From positions 2,108,001-2,172,000 of the forward strand of contig CAVWCQ010000008.1 in assembly GCA_963753545.1 (NCBI GenBank): 64,000 nt of DNA, read 5' to 3'. The notes under the pieces are model-generated. The model saw only the letters and a program-made list of their open reading frames with translations. It did no database searches and was not told the DNA's origin. Source of the DNA: CAVWCQ01 sp963753545. GTDB taxonomy: Bacteria > Chloroflexota > Anaerolineae > Aggregatilineales > Aggregatilineaceae. The position numbers and the translations under genes are program-made. This document shows positions 15,151 through 23,710 of the stretch, piece by piece (position 1 is the stretch's first letter; each line of letters starts with the position of its first letter).

Positions 15151-17506
15151 TTATACGCCCTGGTCGCTAATTCCAAATGAACAGGCAGCGATAGCGGCCT
15201 GTCCGAGCGCAAGCCCGCCATCATTGGGCGGGACGAGTTCGTGTGTATAAACGGTAAAGCCTGCCCCCCGCAGCAAGGGCAGAGTTTTGCGGAGCAGGGT
15301 CGCATTCTGGAACACGCCGCCGCTCAGCGCGACGACATCCAGCCCGGTTTGCTGGCGGGCCATCACGCAGATGTCGCGGATCAAACGCGCAACGCCGTTA
15401 TGGAAGCGAGCCGAGACGGTTGGAGCCTGCGCGCCCTTTCGCAGATCAGACAACATGGCGTGGAAGACCAGGGGCCGGGTCGATTTGCAGGCTGCCAGAG
15501 TCGCCGCTCCGGATGTCGAACGTATAAACGCCCATTTCGTCAGGATCGGCCAGCGCTTCCAGCCAGATTGCGGCCTGTGCCTCATAGGTGACGGAGTGCA
15601 GCACGCCCGCTAAGGATGCCGCCGCGTCGAAGAGGCGGCCCATGCTGGATGTGTTCGGTGCGTTGACCCGTTTTTCAAGCTGCGTGCGGATCACGGCCTG
15701 TTCTTCGCGGTTGGCCTGCGTCACGCTGGGGATATCTGTCTCCCAGTCGATCCCCGCCGCCCACAGATGCGCCATAGCCACGCGGTATGGCCGCAGCGTT
15801 GCCGCGTCGCCGCCGGGTAGGGGAATATACCGCAGATGGGCAAAACGGCTGATAACCCCGGTAGCCGCCGATCAAAATCTCGCCACCCCAGATCGCGTCA
15901 TCCGGCCCTAATCCGGTCCCATCGAAAATCACGCCAATCGCCTGCGTATCGGCGGGCAGTTTATGCTCCGCCAGACAGCTTGCCAGATGCGCGTGATGGT
16001 GCTGCACCGCGATCCGCAGGATTCCGGCTTCTTCGGCGCGGCGCACGATGGTCCGCGTCACGATGTAATCCGGGATGCGCGTCGTGGGCGATGATTTCCG
16101 GCTGGACGCGGAACAACCGCTGCAGATGATCAATGCTGTGCTCGTAGGAGCGGAGCGCGTCGTAATTCGACAGATCGCCAATATGCTGGCTCATGAAGAC
16201 GCTGCGATCACGCGCCAGACAGAACGTGTTTTTCAGTTCGGCCCCGGCGGCTAGCAGCGGCGGCGTCTCGAAGGCCAGCGGAATCGGGTAGGGCGCATAT
16301 CCCCGTGAACGGCGCAGCGGCATGATGCCGCCCGCATCACACCGGGTCCGCGCACGGATGACAAAATCATCGCAGCGGATGTGAATGTCGCGGTTGTGCA
16401 GCAAAAAGCATCCGCCAGATCGGGCCGAGACGTTCCACCGCGTCGGCATTGTCGGTGGCAATCGGTTCTTCGCTGGCGTTGCCACTGGTCATCACCAGGG
16501 CAGGCGGGAAATCCGGCGCGGCTTCCAGCAGCAAATATGCAGCGGCGTATAGGGCAGCATGACGCCCAAGTTCCGTCAGGCCCGGCGCGACTTCCGGCGC
16601 GATGGTCGTATTCCGGCTTGAGCGGCAGCAGGACAATCGGGCGTTCACGGGCATTCAGCGCTTGCGCGGCAACGTAGCTCACTTCGCAGAAGCGCGTCAG
16701 ACCGTATCCAGGTCGGGCATCATAACCGCGAACGGTTTGGCGGCACGGCCTTTGCGGCGGCGCAGTTCGAGCACGGCGGCGGAATTGGTCGCATCGCAGG
16801 CCAGATGGAAACCGCCGATCCCCTTGATCGCCACGATATGCCCCGCCCGCAGCAGATCGCGCACTCGCTTCGATCTCGTCGTCCGGCATGTCGTCCCAGA
16901 TCGGCAGCGCGGGATGCCCCGCACTCGGCAGCAGTTCCAGGTGAGGGCCGCAGACCGGGCAGGCGTTCGGCTGGGCATGGAAACGGCGGTTCAGCGGGTC
17001 TTCGTATTCGGCGCTGGCAGTCCGGGCACATCTCGAATGGGGCCATCGTCGTCTTAGGCCGATCATAGGGGATGTCCTGGATGATTGTGAAGCGCGGCCC
17101 GCAGTTGGTGCAGTTGGTGAAAGCGTAGTGGTAGCGGCGATCTTCGCGGATCAAAAATTTCCGCCAGACAATCGTCACAGATCGCCACGTCGGGCGAGAT
17201 GGGCTGGTAGGCGCCCTCAATGGCTTCACTGTGGACGATTTCAAAGCGCGTGTAGCCGTTGGCGCTGATCGGCGTGACACTGTCACATGCTTCGATGCGC
17301 GACAGGGGCGGCGCTTCCGCCGTGATCGCGTGGACAAACGCTTCCAGAGCTTCCGGATCGCCTGCGACCTCGATATCCACGCCTGCCGACGTGTTACGCA
17401 CCCAGCCCAGTAGATCATGACGCAGCGCCAGACCATAAATAAAGGGCCGGAAGCCGACTCCCTGCACCACCCCGGATACGTGAATCCGGCGGCCTGATGA
17501 CTGCAT
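15151..17506 (-). pseudogene. hypF: Carbamoyltransferase HypF, about nine frameshifts
   Basis: HypF makes the cyanide ligand of the [NiFe] centre from carbamoyl phosphate. Joined across frames, all parts are present in order: an acylphosphatase domain (HVSGVVQGVGFRPFIYGLA, start 17506), zinc fingers (CDDCLAE, NCTNCGPRF, CPDCQ, CPVCG), the YrdC-like domain (IVAIKGIGGFHLACDA, KPFAVMMPD, MTSGNASEEP) and the carbamoyltransferase domain (QHHHAHLASCLAEH, VIFDGTGLGPDDAIWGGE, ALSGGVFQNATLL, LVPPNDGGLALGQ). The sense hops between the three minus-strand frames about nine times in 2.36 kb, for example near 17160, 17000, 16870, 16700, 16600, 16430, 16090, 15830 and 15500. Length after joining is normal. 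Local assembly error or real decay cannot be separated here. Confidence 0.85.
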
Positions 17507-18170
17507 CCGTTATGACCTTCCGTTCCGCGATTTTGGCGCGCAGCCAGTCCAGCCACGCCGGGAAGCCGTCACCCGTCCGGCAGGAAATCGGGAAGAAGGC
17601 CACGTCGGGATTAAGCACCTCAACGCCGTGCTTAAAATAGTCCAGATCAAACTCCTGGTAGTCGCGCAGATCCATCTTGTTGAGCAGCAGCACGTCCGCG
17701 CCCTTGTACATGCGCGGATATTTGTAGGGTTTGTCCGCGCCTTCGGGCACGCTGGCGATCACCACATTCAGATGCACGCCGAGTTGCCACGCGGCAGGGC
17801 AGATCAGGTTGCCGACGTTTTCGATGATGAGCAGATCGAGATTGTTCAGGTCAAAAGAGGGCAGGGCGGTCCTGATCATGTTGGCATCGAGATGGCAGTC
17901 GCCGCCCGTGTTGACCAAAGTCACCTGCACACCCAGGCTGGCGACACGATCCACATCAATCATCACCACGTCGCCTTCCATCACCCCCACACGCAGCCCG
18001 TCTGCCTTGAGCGCCTCAATGGTTTTCATGATGATGCTCGTTTTGCCCCCGCCCGGCGAGGCCATAATATTGATCGCCAGAATGTGCCGCTCATCGAACA
18101 ACTTGCGGGTTTCGGCGGCAATCTGATCGTTGGCACTCAGGATATTCTCAACAACTTCGATTTCAGGCAT
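17415..18170 (-). CDS. hypB: Hydrogenase nickel incorporation GTPase HypB
   Basis: A G3E-family GTPase that inserts nickel into the hydrogenase large subunit with HypA. Visible are the P-loop NIMASPGGGKTS, GVMEGDVVMIDVD, NTGGDCHLDANM (metal-site Cys-His), ENVGNLICPA and the guanine motif LLNKMDL. It lacks an N-terminal His-rich stretch, so it is not the nickel-storing type. I chose the ATG at 18168-18170 (MPEIEVVE) with GAGG upstream; it overlaps the hypA stop. The open frame runs to 17415, about 90 bases into hypF. The usual end of the family and a TAA at 17510-17512 in another frame suggest one base is lost near the 3' end, adding about 30 spurious residues. Confidence 0.9.
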   Translation of the reverse strand: MPEIEVVENILSANDQIAAETRKLFDERHILAINIMASPGGGKTSIIMKTIEALKADGLRVGVMEGDVVMIDVDRVASLGVQVTLVNTGGDCHLDANMIRTALPSFDLNNLDLLIIENVGNLICPAAWQLGVHLNVVIASVPEGADKPYKYPRMYKGADVLLLNKMDLRDYQEFDLDYFKHGVEVLNPDVAFFPISCRTGDGFPAWLDWLRAKIAERKVITDAVIRPPDSRIRGGAGSRLPALYLWSGAAS

Positions 18171-18543
18171 GAGAGGTACTTTCCTCGCTTGTTTTAGGTT
18201 GAAGATCAACGTCGATGCTTTCCAGGTAAAACTCCTGCCCGCCAATAATCGTCAGATGTTCGCTCCCGCAGGATGGGCAGACATAAGCAGCACGGTTCAG
18301 TGGGCCGTCCTGCCCGCAGTCGTTGCAGTGCAGCGTCGCTGGGATGCGCTTAAAGTTCAGTTTCGCGCCGCAGGCAATGGTATTGGCGGCGATCATATCC
18401 CAATAAAACTGGATCGAATCATCAACGAACTGCGACAGTTCACCGATGACCAGATTCACTTCGTTGATTTTCACTGCACCCGCATTATCGGCGTGGCGCA
18501 GGGCGACGTTGAGCAAACTTTGGGTGACGCTGAGTTCGTGCAT
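18163..18543 (-). CDS. hypA: Hydrogenase nickel metallochaperone HypA
   Basis: A 126-residue HypA. The N-terminal Met-His nickel site (MHELSVTQSLL) and the zinc ribbon with CNDCG and CPSCG are both present. It delivers nickel to [NiFe]-hydrogenase with HypB. The ATG at 18543 has GGGAGCC upstream. The stop overlaps the hypB start by 8 bases, so the two are translationally coupled. It is the first gene of the hypABFCD operon, with a CRP-type palindrome about 85 bases upstream. The C-terminal extension (PKTSEESTSHA) is slightly longer than usual. Confidence 0.96.
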   Translation of the reverse strand: MHELSVTQSLLNVALRHADNAGAVKINEVNLVIGELSQFVDDSIQFYWDMIAANTIACGAKLNFKRIPATLHCNDCGQDGPLNRAAYVCPSCGSEHLTIIGGQEFYLESIDVDLQPKTSEESTSHA

Positions 18544-18945
18544 GGGAATTGGCTCCCTGGAGCGGCGATTAACCTAAATATTCATGAAGAATATGCCGAC
18601 TTTAACATACCCAGGCCGACTTTTCATGTGATGAATGTCACATAATGCCATACTCAAACGGGAACAAATATAAAAAAGGAATGAATTTGGGAGATTATTT
18701 ACGCTCTTTCGTTTACTTGACTGTAATTCTAATATAGAATACTGTTGTTGGTGCAGTTTTCTATATGGCACTGCGAGGTATCTCATCTCCTGAATAGCAG
18801 AAGCTCATCAAAATAGTAAATAAATCAGGTGGAGGCGGATCCCTTTATACTCCTTTAGACTCTGACATCACATTGTCGGTCATAATACAGCCTATCCATT
18901 GACCTGCGCGGGGCGCGGCGTCATACACCGCGAGGAGCAACCATA
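18544..18945. other. Divergent regulatory region between hypA and the receiver gene
   Basis: This 402-bp stretch without a credible gene is more AT-rich than its flanks, especially 18640-18800. Apart from the CRP-type palindrome I see no clear promoter pair and no ORF I would defend. It holds the control regions of two divergent transcripts. Confidence 0.5.
18627..18642. promoter_or_regulatory. CRP/FNR-family operator upstream of hypA
   Basis: TGTGATGAATGTCACA is a perfect TGTGA-N6-TCACA palindrome, the consensus of Crp-type regulators. It is centred about 90 bases before hypA. A possible -10 (minus strand TATGTT at 18604-18609) would put it near position -38, close to a class II activator site. 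The regulator is not in this window. Confidence 0.6.
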
Positions 18946-19314
18946 ATGCGACCACACGTCTTGATCGCTGAAGACGATCCTGCATTACAAAGCCTGTTTG
19001 CGAAGGTCTTTGACTACGCCGGGTTCGATGTTGCCTGTGCCGGCGATGGCGACGAGGCCATGCAGCAGATTAATGATGCCTTGCCGAGCGTGATTATCCT
19101 CGATGTCAACATGCCAGGGCGATCCGGGTTGCAGATCATGGATCACCTGTATCAGAATAACACCCTCAACTTATTACGGACGGTGATTGTCACGGCAAAT
19201 CCTATTGCTGCCAGGACCAGACAGGCTGAATATGCCGATCTGGTGTTGATCAAACCCGTCGATGCCTATGCCCTGGTAGCGCTTGCCGAACAGTTATTGG
19301 CTTTAGTCGCCTAG
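18946..19314 (+). CDS. Stand-alone receiver-domain response regulator
   Basis: A 122-residue CheY-like protein consisting only of a REC domain. The acidic pocket (IAEDDP), the phosphoacceptor Asp in VIILDVNMPG, the Thr/Ser switch (VIVTAN) and the signalling Lys in VLIKPVD are all present, so it should be phosphorylated by a partner histidine kinase. It has no output domain and must act by protein contact. GAGGAGC precedes the ATG by about 8 bases. No kinase is adjacent; the nearest is the hybrid kinase at 24252. It is transcribed away from the hyp operon. Confidence 0.9.
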   Translation: MRPHVLIAEDDPALQSLFAKVFDYAGFDVACAGDGDEAMQQINDALPSVIILDVNMPGRSGLQIMDHLYQNNTLNLLRTVIVTANPIAARTRQAEYADLVLIKPVDAYALVALAEQLLALVA

Positions 19315-19332
19315 CGAAAGGGCGGATCTGCC

Positions 19333-19458
19333 CTAAAACCCCTGGTAAATCCACTGCGGCGCGCTGCTGGCCGTCACGACGATCACCAGCAGGACAATCA
19401 GGCACAGCATCAAGGCGAAGACATTTTCGCGGCTGAACACGATGTGAAGCAGACGCAT
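19333..19458 (-). CDS. 41-residue single-span membrane protein coupled to the acyl-AMP ligase
   Basis: A short ORF starts 3 bases after the stop of the acyl-AMP ligase gene, with GGAG from the ligase's last codons as ribosome-binding site. The peptide has a polar N-terminus (MRLLHIVFSRENVF), one strong membrane segment (ALMLCLIVLLVIVVTASS) and a short tail (APQWIYQGF). No family is recognised. Spacing and hydrophobic profile make it a likely real small membrane protein, possibly tethering the ligase or a lipid-handling partner to the membrane. Confidence 0.65.
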   Translation of the reverse strand: MRLLHIVFSRENVFALMLCLIVLLVIVVTASSAPQWIYQGF

Positions 19459-19461
19459 CAG

Positions 19462-21177
19462 CTACTCTCCTAACACTTCGTTTATGAATTTCTCACGGTT
19501 GGCGGTCCGGGCGATTTTGCCGCTGGACGTTTTGATCAGCCATTTCGGGCCAACGAGATGGACGTAATGGGCCATAGTGTCGGTTGTCTGGGCAATGCGG
19601 GCGCGGATGTCTTTGATGATGCGCGCCTGTTCGTCTGACTCTTCGCTGTCAACTTCACAGATCACCGCGATATCTTCCGTGCCAAGCTGCTCATTGAGCA
19701 CCCCAAAGGCGACGGCGCGGCCCGGATGCACACCGGGAATATCGTACAGCACGTTTTCAATGTCCTGCGGGTAAATGTTTTTGCCGCCCACAATGATCAG
19801 GTCTTTTTTGCGGCCCGTGATATACAGTTCGCCGTTCGCGACATAGCCGAAGTCCCCGGTGAAGTACCAGCCATCGCTCATGGCCTGGGCGGTGGCATCC
19901 TCGCGGTGATAATAGCCGCTCAGCATACAATCGCTGCGCAGGGCGACCTCGCCTACCTGCCGCTCCGGCATATCGTGACGCTCGGCATCCACGATGCGAA
20001 TTTCTGTGTTGGGGATCGGCCTACCGCAGGAAACCATCGTCACGGTTGGGCCAGAGTCGCCGCTAGAGGGTTGGGCGATATTCTGCTCCTGAATGGTCCG
20101 GCGATCAATCACGTCGATGGGAGCAGGATCACCCAGCGTGCTCTGTGTGACGGCGAACGTGTTTTCCGCCATGGCGTAACAGGTTTGCAGCGCGGCGGGA
20201 TTCAGCCCAAAGGCGATGTATCGTTCGCTAAACGTGACGTGGCTTTCTTGACGTACCGGCTCCGAGCAATTGATCACGGCGCGCAGGCTGGAGAGGTCCA
20301 GTCCTTCCAGGGCCGATTTGCGGACGCGTGTCGCCAGGAAGTTGTAAGCAAAATTGGGCAGCCAGCAGAGCGTCCCCTGGTATTCCATAATCGCCTTGAA
20401 CAGAATTTGCGGATCGCTGACCCAATGGAACGGCGACATCAGCACAAGGTGAATCCCCTGGACGATGGGCATGATAAACCCGGCGATGAGGCCCATATCG
20501 TGATAAAGCGGCAGCCAACTGATAATCACGTCGTCGGGCGAAAGCTGGATGGATTGTGCGTAGGCGGCTATCTGATTCAAAACGGAACCGTGCGACAGCA
20601 TGACGCCTTTTTGCAGCCCCGTGCTGCCCGATGAATGCTGTAAAAATGCCGTATCGGTTGGCTGAGACGGGGCACGATCCAGATAATCGCTGAGCTGGCC
20701 CTCTGGCTCCAGGCCGGTCACGTTAAGCAGCGCGCCGAGTGTAGGAATATTGGCGAGATGAGTTTCCAGGGCGGTCTGCATTTCCGGGTAGGTGATCACC
20801 GCTTTCACCTGAGAGAGTTCGACCAGCGCCCGCACACTCTCATAATACCGATCCGGGTCGAGTTTGGGCGTCAGAAACGGGAAGATCGACGGGACCGCGC
20901 CGAGCAGCATGGCTCCCCAGAACGCATAGAGCACATCTTCGCCATGTTGGAGCACCAGCACGACGAGATCGTGCGGCTGCACACCTGCTTTTTCGAGCGC
21001 ACGGGCATACCGTGCCGCCTGCTGGAAAAATTCCCCATAGGTGATCGTATTGGACCTTCCTGAACTGATCAGGGTCAGGGCAGGGCGATCCGGCGCAGTG
21101 TTTGCCAGGTGGCGGGCACAGTCGAGCAGGGTATTCGGGCGGATGGGCAGCAAATTGGCAGGTTGAGGGTGAGTCAT
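19462..21177 (-). CDS. Fatty acyl-AMP ligase-like AMP-binding enzyme
   Basis: A 571-residue member of the ANL adenylating superfamily. Core motifs are QHSSGSTGLQKGVMLSH (A3 phosphate loop), WLPLYHDMGLIAGF, CYAMAENTF, WYFTGDFGYV and YITGRKKDLIIVGGKNIYPQDIE, with the catalytic Lys region near KTSSGKIAR. Sequence style and the N-terminal TYGEFFQQAARYARAL fit the fatty acyl-AMP ligase branch, which activates fatty acids for transfer to an acyl carrier protein rather than to CoA. No carrier protein or polyketide synthase is adjacent, so the acceptor is unknown. The gene is followed by a coupled 41-residue membrane protein. The alternative is an acyl-CoA ligase. Confidence 0.85.
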   Translation of the reverse strand: MTHPQPANLLPIRPNTLLDCARHLANTAPDRPALTLISSGRSNTITYGEFFQQAARYARALEKAGVQPHDLVVLVLQHGEDVLYAFWGAMLLGAVPSIFPFLTPKLDPDRYYESVRALVELSQVKAVITYPEMQTALETHLANIPTLGALLNVTGLEPEGQLSDYLDRAPSQPTDTAFLQHSSGSTGLQKGVMLSHGSVLNQIAAYAQSIQLSPDDVIISWLPLYHDMGLIAGFIMPIVQGIHLVLMSPFHWVSDPQILFKAIMEYQGTLCWLPNFAYNFLATRVRKSALEGLDLSSLRAVINCSEPVRQESHVTFSERYIAFGLNPAALQTCYAMAENTFAVTQSTLGDPAPIDVIDRRTIQEQNIAQPSSGDSGPTVTMVSCGRPIPNTEIRIVDAERHDMPERQVGEVALRSDCMLSGYYHREDATAQAMSDGWYFTGDFGYVANGELYITGRKKDLIIVGGKNIYPQDIENVLYDIPGVHPGRAVAFGVLNEQLGTEDIAVICEVDSEESDEQARIIKDIRARIAQTTDTMAHYVHLVGPKWLIKTSSGKIARTANREKFINEVLGE

Positions 21178-21225
21178 GACGGCCTCAGATGGATGGCGAT
21201 CAAGTTAATAGTCAAACCGCGCGGA

Positions 21226-21231
21226 ATTATA
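21226..21231 (-). promoter_or_regulatory. -10 element for the acyl-AMP ligase gene
   Basis: A perfect TATAAT on the minus strand about 50 bases before the ATG at 21177. The expected -35 position is poor (CTGGTG). It lies back to back with the plus-strand promoter at 21239-21267. Confidence 0.4.
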
Positions 21232-21238
21232 CTCCTTT

Positions 21239-21267
21239 ATGACACATGCACCAGGGTGGGGTATAAT
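21239..21267 (+). promoter_or_regulatory. Promoter of the ParB-like/hydrolase fusion gene
   Basis: ATGACA at 21239-21244 and a perfect TATAAT at 21262-21267 have a 17-base spacer. The predicted leader is about 130 bases before the TTG start. Confidence 0.75.
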
Positions 21268-21403
21268 CCCCCTTGAATAACAAGACACCCATGCAACGGC
21301 TTCGTTAAAAGTACCCAAATAAAACCCTTCTATTTCTTCTAAATTCTACGATTGGGATATTCCATAGAGCAGGTAGGCTTTCTACCATAAAGGATAATCA
21401 ATC

Positions 21404-23392
21404 TTGGATGACGCGACTGAATCCCATATGCAAGTGGAATCAAGAGGACAATGGAATGTAGCCCGGCGGCGCGCGTTTTTTCAGCGGCTTTATAGCTCGC
21501 TGGGGCTCAGCAAAGCCCCAATCACGCTGCTGTCGTTTGAAGAGGTGCAGGAAAAACTACGCCTGACGCAGAACGCCTACCGGGGCCTGCAAGACATACC
21601 CCTCGATCAGATTGTGGGCAGTGTGGGGCGCTACAACGACTTTACCCGCACCTTCCTGCCGCTGGTCGAGGAAGATAGCTGGCGGTGGCGGCGCGTGGCG
21701 GAACTGCAAAGTGAACATGGCCTGCCGCCTGTCGAACTGTACAAGGTAGGCGACGCCTATTTTGTCAAAGATGGCAATCACCGCGTATCCGTGGCCCGGC
21801 AGTTTAACGCCAGGCAGATTGAAGCCTATGTCTGGGAGTATGAGAACCCAGTGGGAGGGCTGCCCCCGAAAGCGGGAATTGATGATCTGATTGTGAAGGC
21901 GGAATACCGGGCTTTTCTCGATCAGACGCGTCTCAACTTCAGCCGCCCCGAACAGAATATCATCCTGACCGAGCCGGGTATGTACCCAGCGCTCGAACTT
22001 GAAATCGAGCTGTATCGCCAGAATTTGCAGCAGATTGATGGCGAGGAGCGGACCATTGCCGAGGCCGCGAGTGCGTGGTACGACATGGTGTATACGCTGG
22101 CGGTGGATCTGATCCAGGAATCCGGCGTGCTGAACCTGTTCCCCGGACGTACCGAGGCCGACCTGTATTTGTGGGTGTCACGCCACCGCAAGGAACTGTC
22201 GGAGCGGTACGGTGAGCACGTTTCACTGCGGGACGCAGTGGCTCAGATTGCCGAAGCGCAGCAGGCCAAGCCAAGCCCGATGGGCCGGATGATGAACTCG
22301 GTCGTCCAGTCTATCACCGGTCTGGTACACAGTCTGACGCCATCGGCTTCCGACGCGCTCCGTGACGAAACGCAGGAACTGGATGTGCTGCCCGATGAGA
22401 ACCAGCCGTTGGGCAAACTGCTGGCCCAGATTCGCAGCCAAAATCCGTCGATGGCGTATCGCGGCGAGCGGGGCGAGGAATGGTGGCAGTGGCGGCAAGC
22501 GCTGCGCACCAAAGTCGGCGAACTGCTTGGCGTATCGTACCAGCCGCACGGTCAAGTAAAAAGCGAAGTCATTCATACCGATCTGATCAGCGGCGTGGAG
22601 CGCCTTGACCTTCGCCTGACGGCGGCGGATGGGCTGAAACTGCCCGCTTATCTGATGTATCCCGCCGATATGACCGAACCGGCCCCCGCACTGTTGATCT
22701 ATCCGGGGCACGGGACGATTCGCGATACGGCAGGTGTTGATGAAAGCCTGCATATGGCGAACGCGCTGGCTCTAGCCCAGACAGGTTATGTTACATTAAC
22801 TGTCGAGGAACGCGGCTTCGGTACGCTGGGCGAGATCAACCACAATGTTCTGGATAATGTGGCTCGCCTGATTGGTAAAACATGGCTGGGCATGGCCATT
22901 GACGATGGACGGCTGGCGCTGGACTATCTACAATCGCTGCCGAACGTCAAGCCGTCGTCGCTGGGTGTGACCGGGTTGGGGCTGGGCGGCGGGCTGGCGA
23001 TTTACACGGCGGCGCTCGATGAGCGCGTGATCGCGGTCATCAACCAGAATTACCTGACCAGCAGCATTGATCGTAATGCGATGATGGATGCGTGCGACTT
23101 TATCCCCTACCTGCGACATTATGCCAGCCTGGGCGACGTGGCCCGGCTGGTTGTTCCCCGTCCGATGTTGTTTGTCTATCCAAAGGATCGCCCGACAACT
23201 GCCCTGGCGCGCAGCTTCTTTGACCAGATGCGTCCCTCTTACGAGGTGTTTCGCTGCCCGGATCGCACGCGGTTTTTTGAGCACGACGGGGGCGGCATCT
23301 ATAACAATACCATTGCGCAGTTCTGGTTTGATCGGTGGCTGATGGAAGAAGAAGATCCGTCCTGCCTGCTCATCGCTCCGACGGAAGAGTAG
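21404..23392 (+). CDS. ParB/sulfiredoxin-like domain fused to an alpha/beta-hydrolase lacking the nucleophile Ser
   Basis: A 662-residue cytoplasmic two-part protein. Residues about 45-160 form a ParB/Srx-like fold with the diagnostic motif VKDGNHRVSVAR after IPLDQIVGSVGRYNDF, followed by a helical middle section to about 380. The C-terminal 260 residues resemble acetyl-xylan-esterase/dienelactone-type alpha/beta hydrolases (LPAYLMYPAD, PALLIYPGHGT, VTVEERGFG-like LTVEERGFG, DDGRLALDYLQSLP). The elbow normally reading GxSxGG is GLGLGGG, so the Ser nucleophile is Gly. Late Asp and His candidates exist (YPKDRP, FFEHDGGG). The hydrolase is therefore probably non-catalytic or uses another chemistry. 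Start TTG at 21404 is preferred because AAGGA lies upstream; an ATG at 21428 has no site. Confidence 0.75.
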   Translation: MDDATESHMQVESRGQWNVARRRAFFQRLYSSLGLSKAPITLLSFEEVQEKLRLTQNAYRGLQDIPLDQIVGSVGRYNDFTRTFLPLVEEDSWRWRRVAELQSEHGLPPVELYKVGDAYFVKDGNHRVSVARQFNARQIEAYVWEYENPVGGLPPKAGIDDLIVKAEYRAFLDQTRLNFSRPEQNIILTEPGMYPALELEIELYRQNLQQIDGEERTIAEAASAWYDMVYTLAVDLIQESGVLNLFPGRTEADLYLWVSRHRKELSERYGEHVSLRDAVAQIAEAQQAKPSPMGRMMNSVVQSITGLVHSLTPSASDALRDETQELDVLPDENQPLGKLLAQIRSQNPSMAYRGERGEEWWQWRQALRTKVGELLGVSYQPHGQVKSEVIHTDLISGVERLDLRLTAADGLKLPAYLMYPADMTEPAPALLIYPGHGTIRDTAGVDESLHMANALALAQTGYVTLTVEERGFGTLGEINHNVLDNVARLIGKTWLGMAIDDGRLALDYLQSLPNVKPSSLGVTGLGLGGGLAIYTAALDERVIAVINQNYLTSSIDRNAMMDACDFIPYLRHYASLGDVARLVVPRPMLFVYPKDRPTTALARSFFDQMRPSYEVFRCPDRTRFFEHDGGGIYNNTIAQFWFDRWLMEEEDPSCLLIAPTEE

Positions 23393-23400
23393 AAGCTTCA

Positions 23401-23428
23401 CTGGGGCTGGCCTGAAGACCGGCCCCAG
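23401..23428. terminator. Bidirectional hairpin between convergent genes
   Basis: The stem CTGGGGC/GCCCCAG with further GG/CC pairing lies just after the fusion gene and before the end of the minus-strand c-di-AMP receptor pair. T-tracts are weak. Confidence 0.45.
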
Positions 23429-23434
23429 GTTCTA

Positions 23435-23707
23435 TCAAAACTGAATGAACTGCCCGGCATTCAGCACAAAAATCGTGGCATTATGCTCTTCTGCGCCGGG
23501 CGGCGTGGGACAGGCTTTCCGGATTAGTTCCAGGGCGGATTCAACTCGTTCCGGGCGCGCGCCAATGACCAGCGTAGTGTATTTGTGGCGCAAAAAACCG
23601 CCAATACTGCTGAATTCGGTGACTCGGAAATTGGCATCATTCAACTGATGCACCAGTTTATCACTGCTGCCGCGCAGAATGACCAGGATGAGCTTGCTGT
23701 TTTCCAT
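23435..23707 (-). CDS. PII-like cyclic-di-AMP receptor paralogue (DarA/PstA family)
   Basis: A 90-residue protein of the PF06153 fold (PII-like). KLILVILRGSSDKLVHQLNDANFRVTEFSSIGGFLRHKYTTLVIG retains the core strand-loop pattern. The ligand loop is altered compared with its neighbour (IGGFLRHKYTTLV in place of TGGFFRVGNTTLL) and the protein is shorter. It follows the canonical paralogue with 3 bases between genes and clearly arose by duplication. The changed loop may alter or remove nucleotide binding. It would act as a cytoplasmic small-molecule-responsive regulator with unknown partners. Confidence 0.8.
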   Translation of the reverse strand: MENSKLILVILRGSSDKLVHQLNDANFRVTEFSSIGGFLRHKYTTLVIGARPERVESALELIRKACPTPPGAEEHNATIFVLNAGQFIQF

Positions 23708-23710
23708 GAC

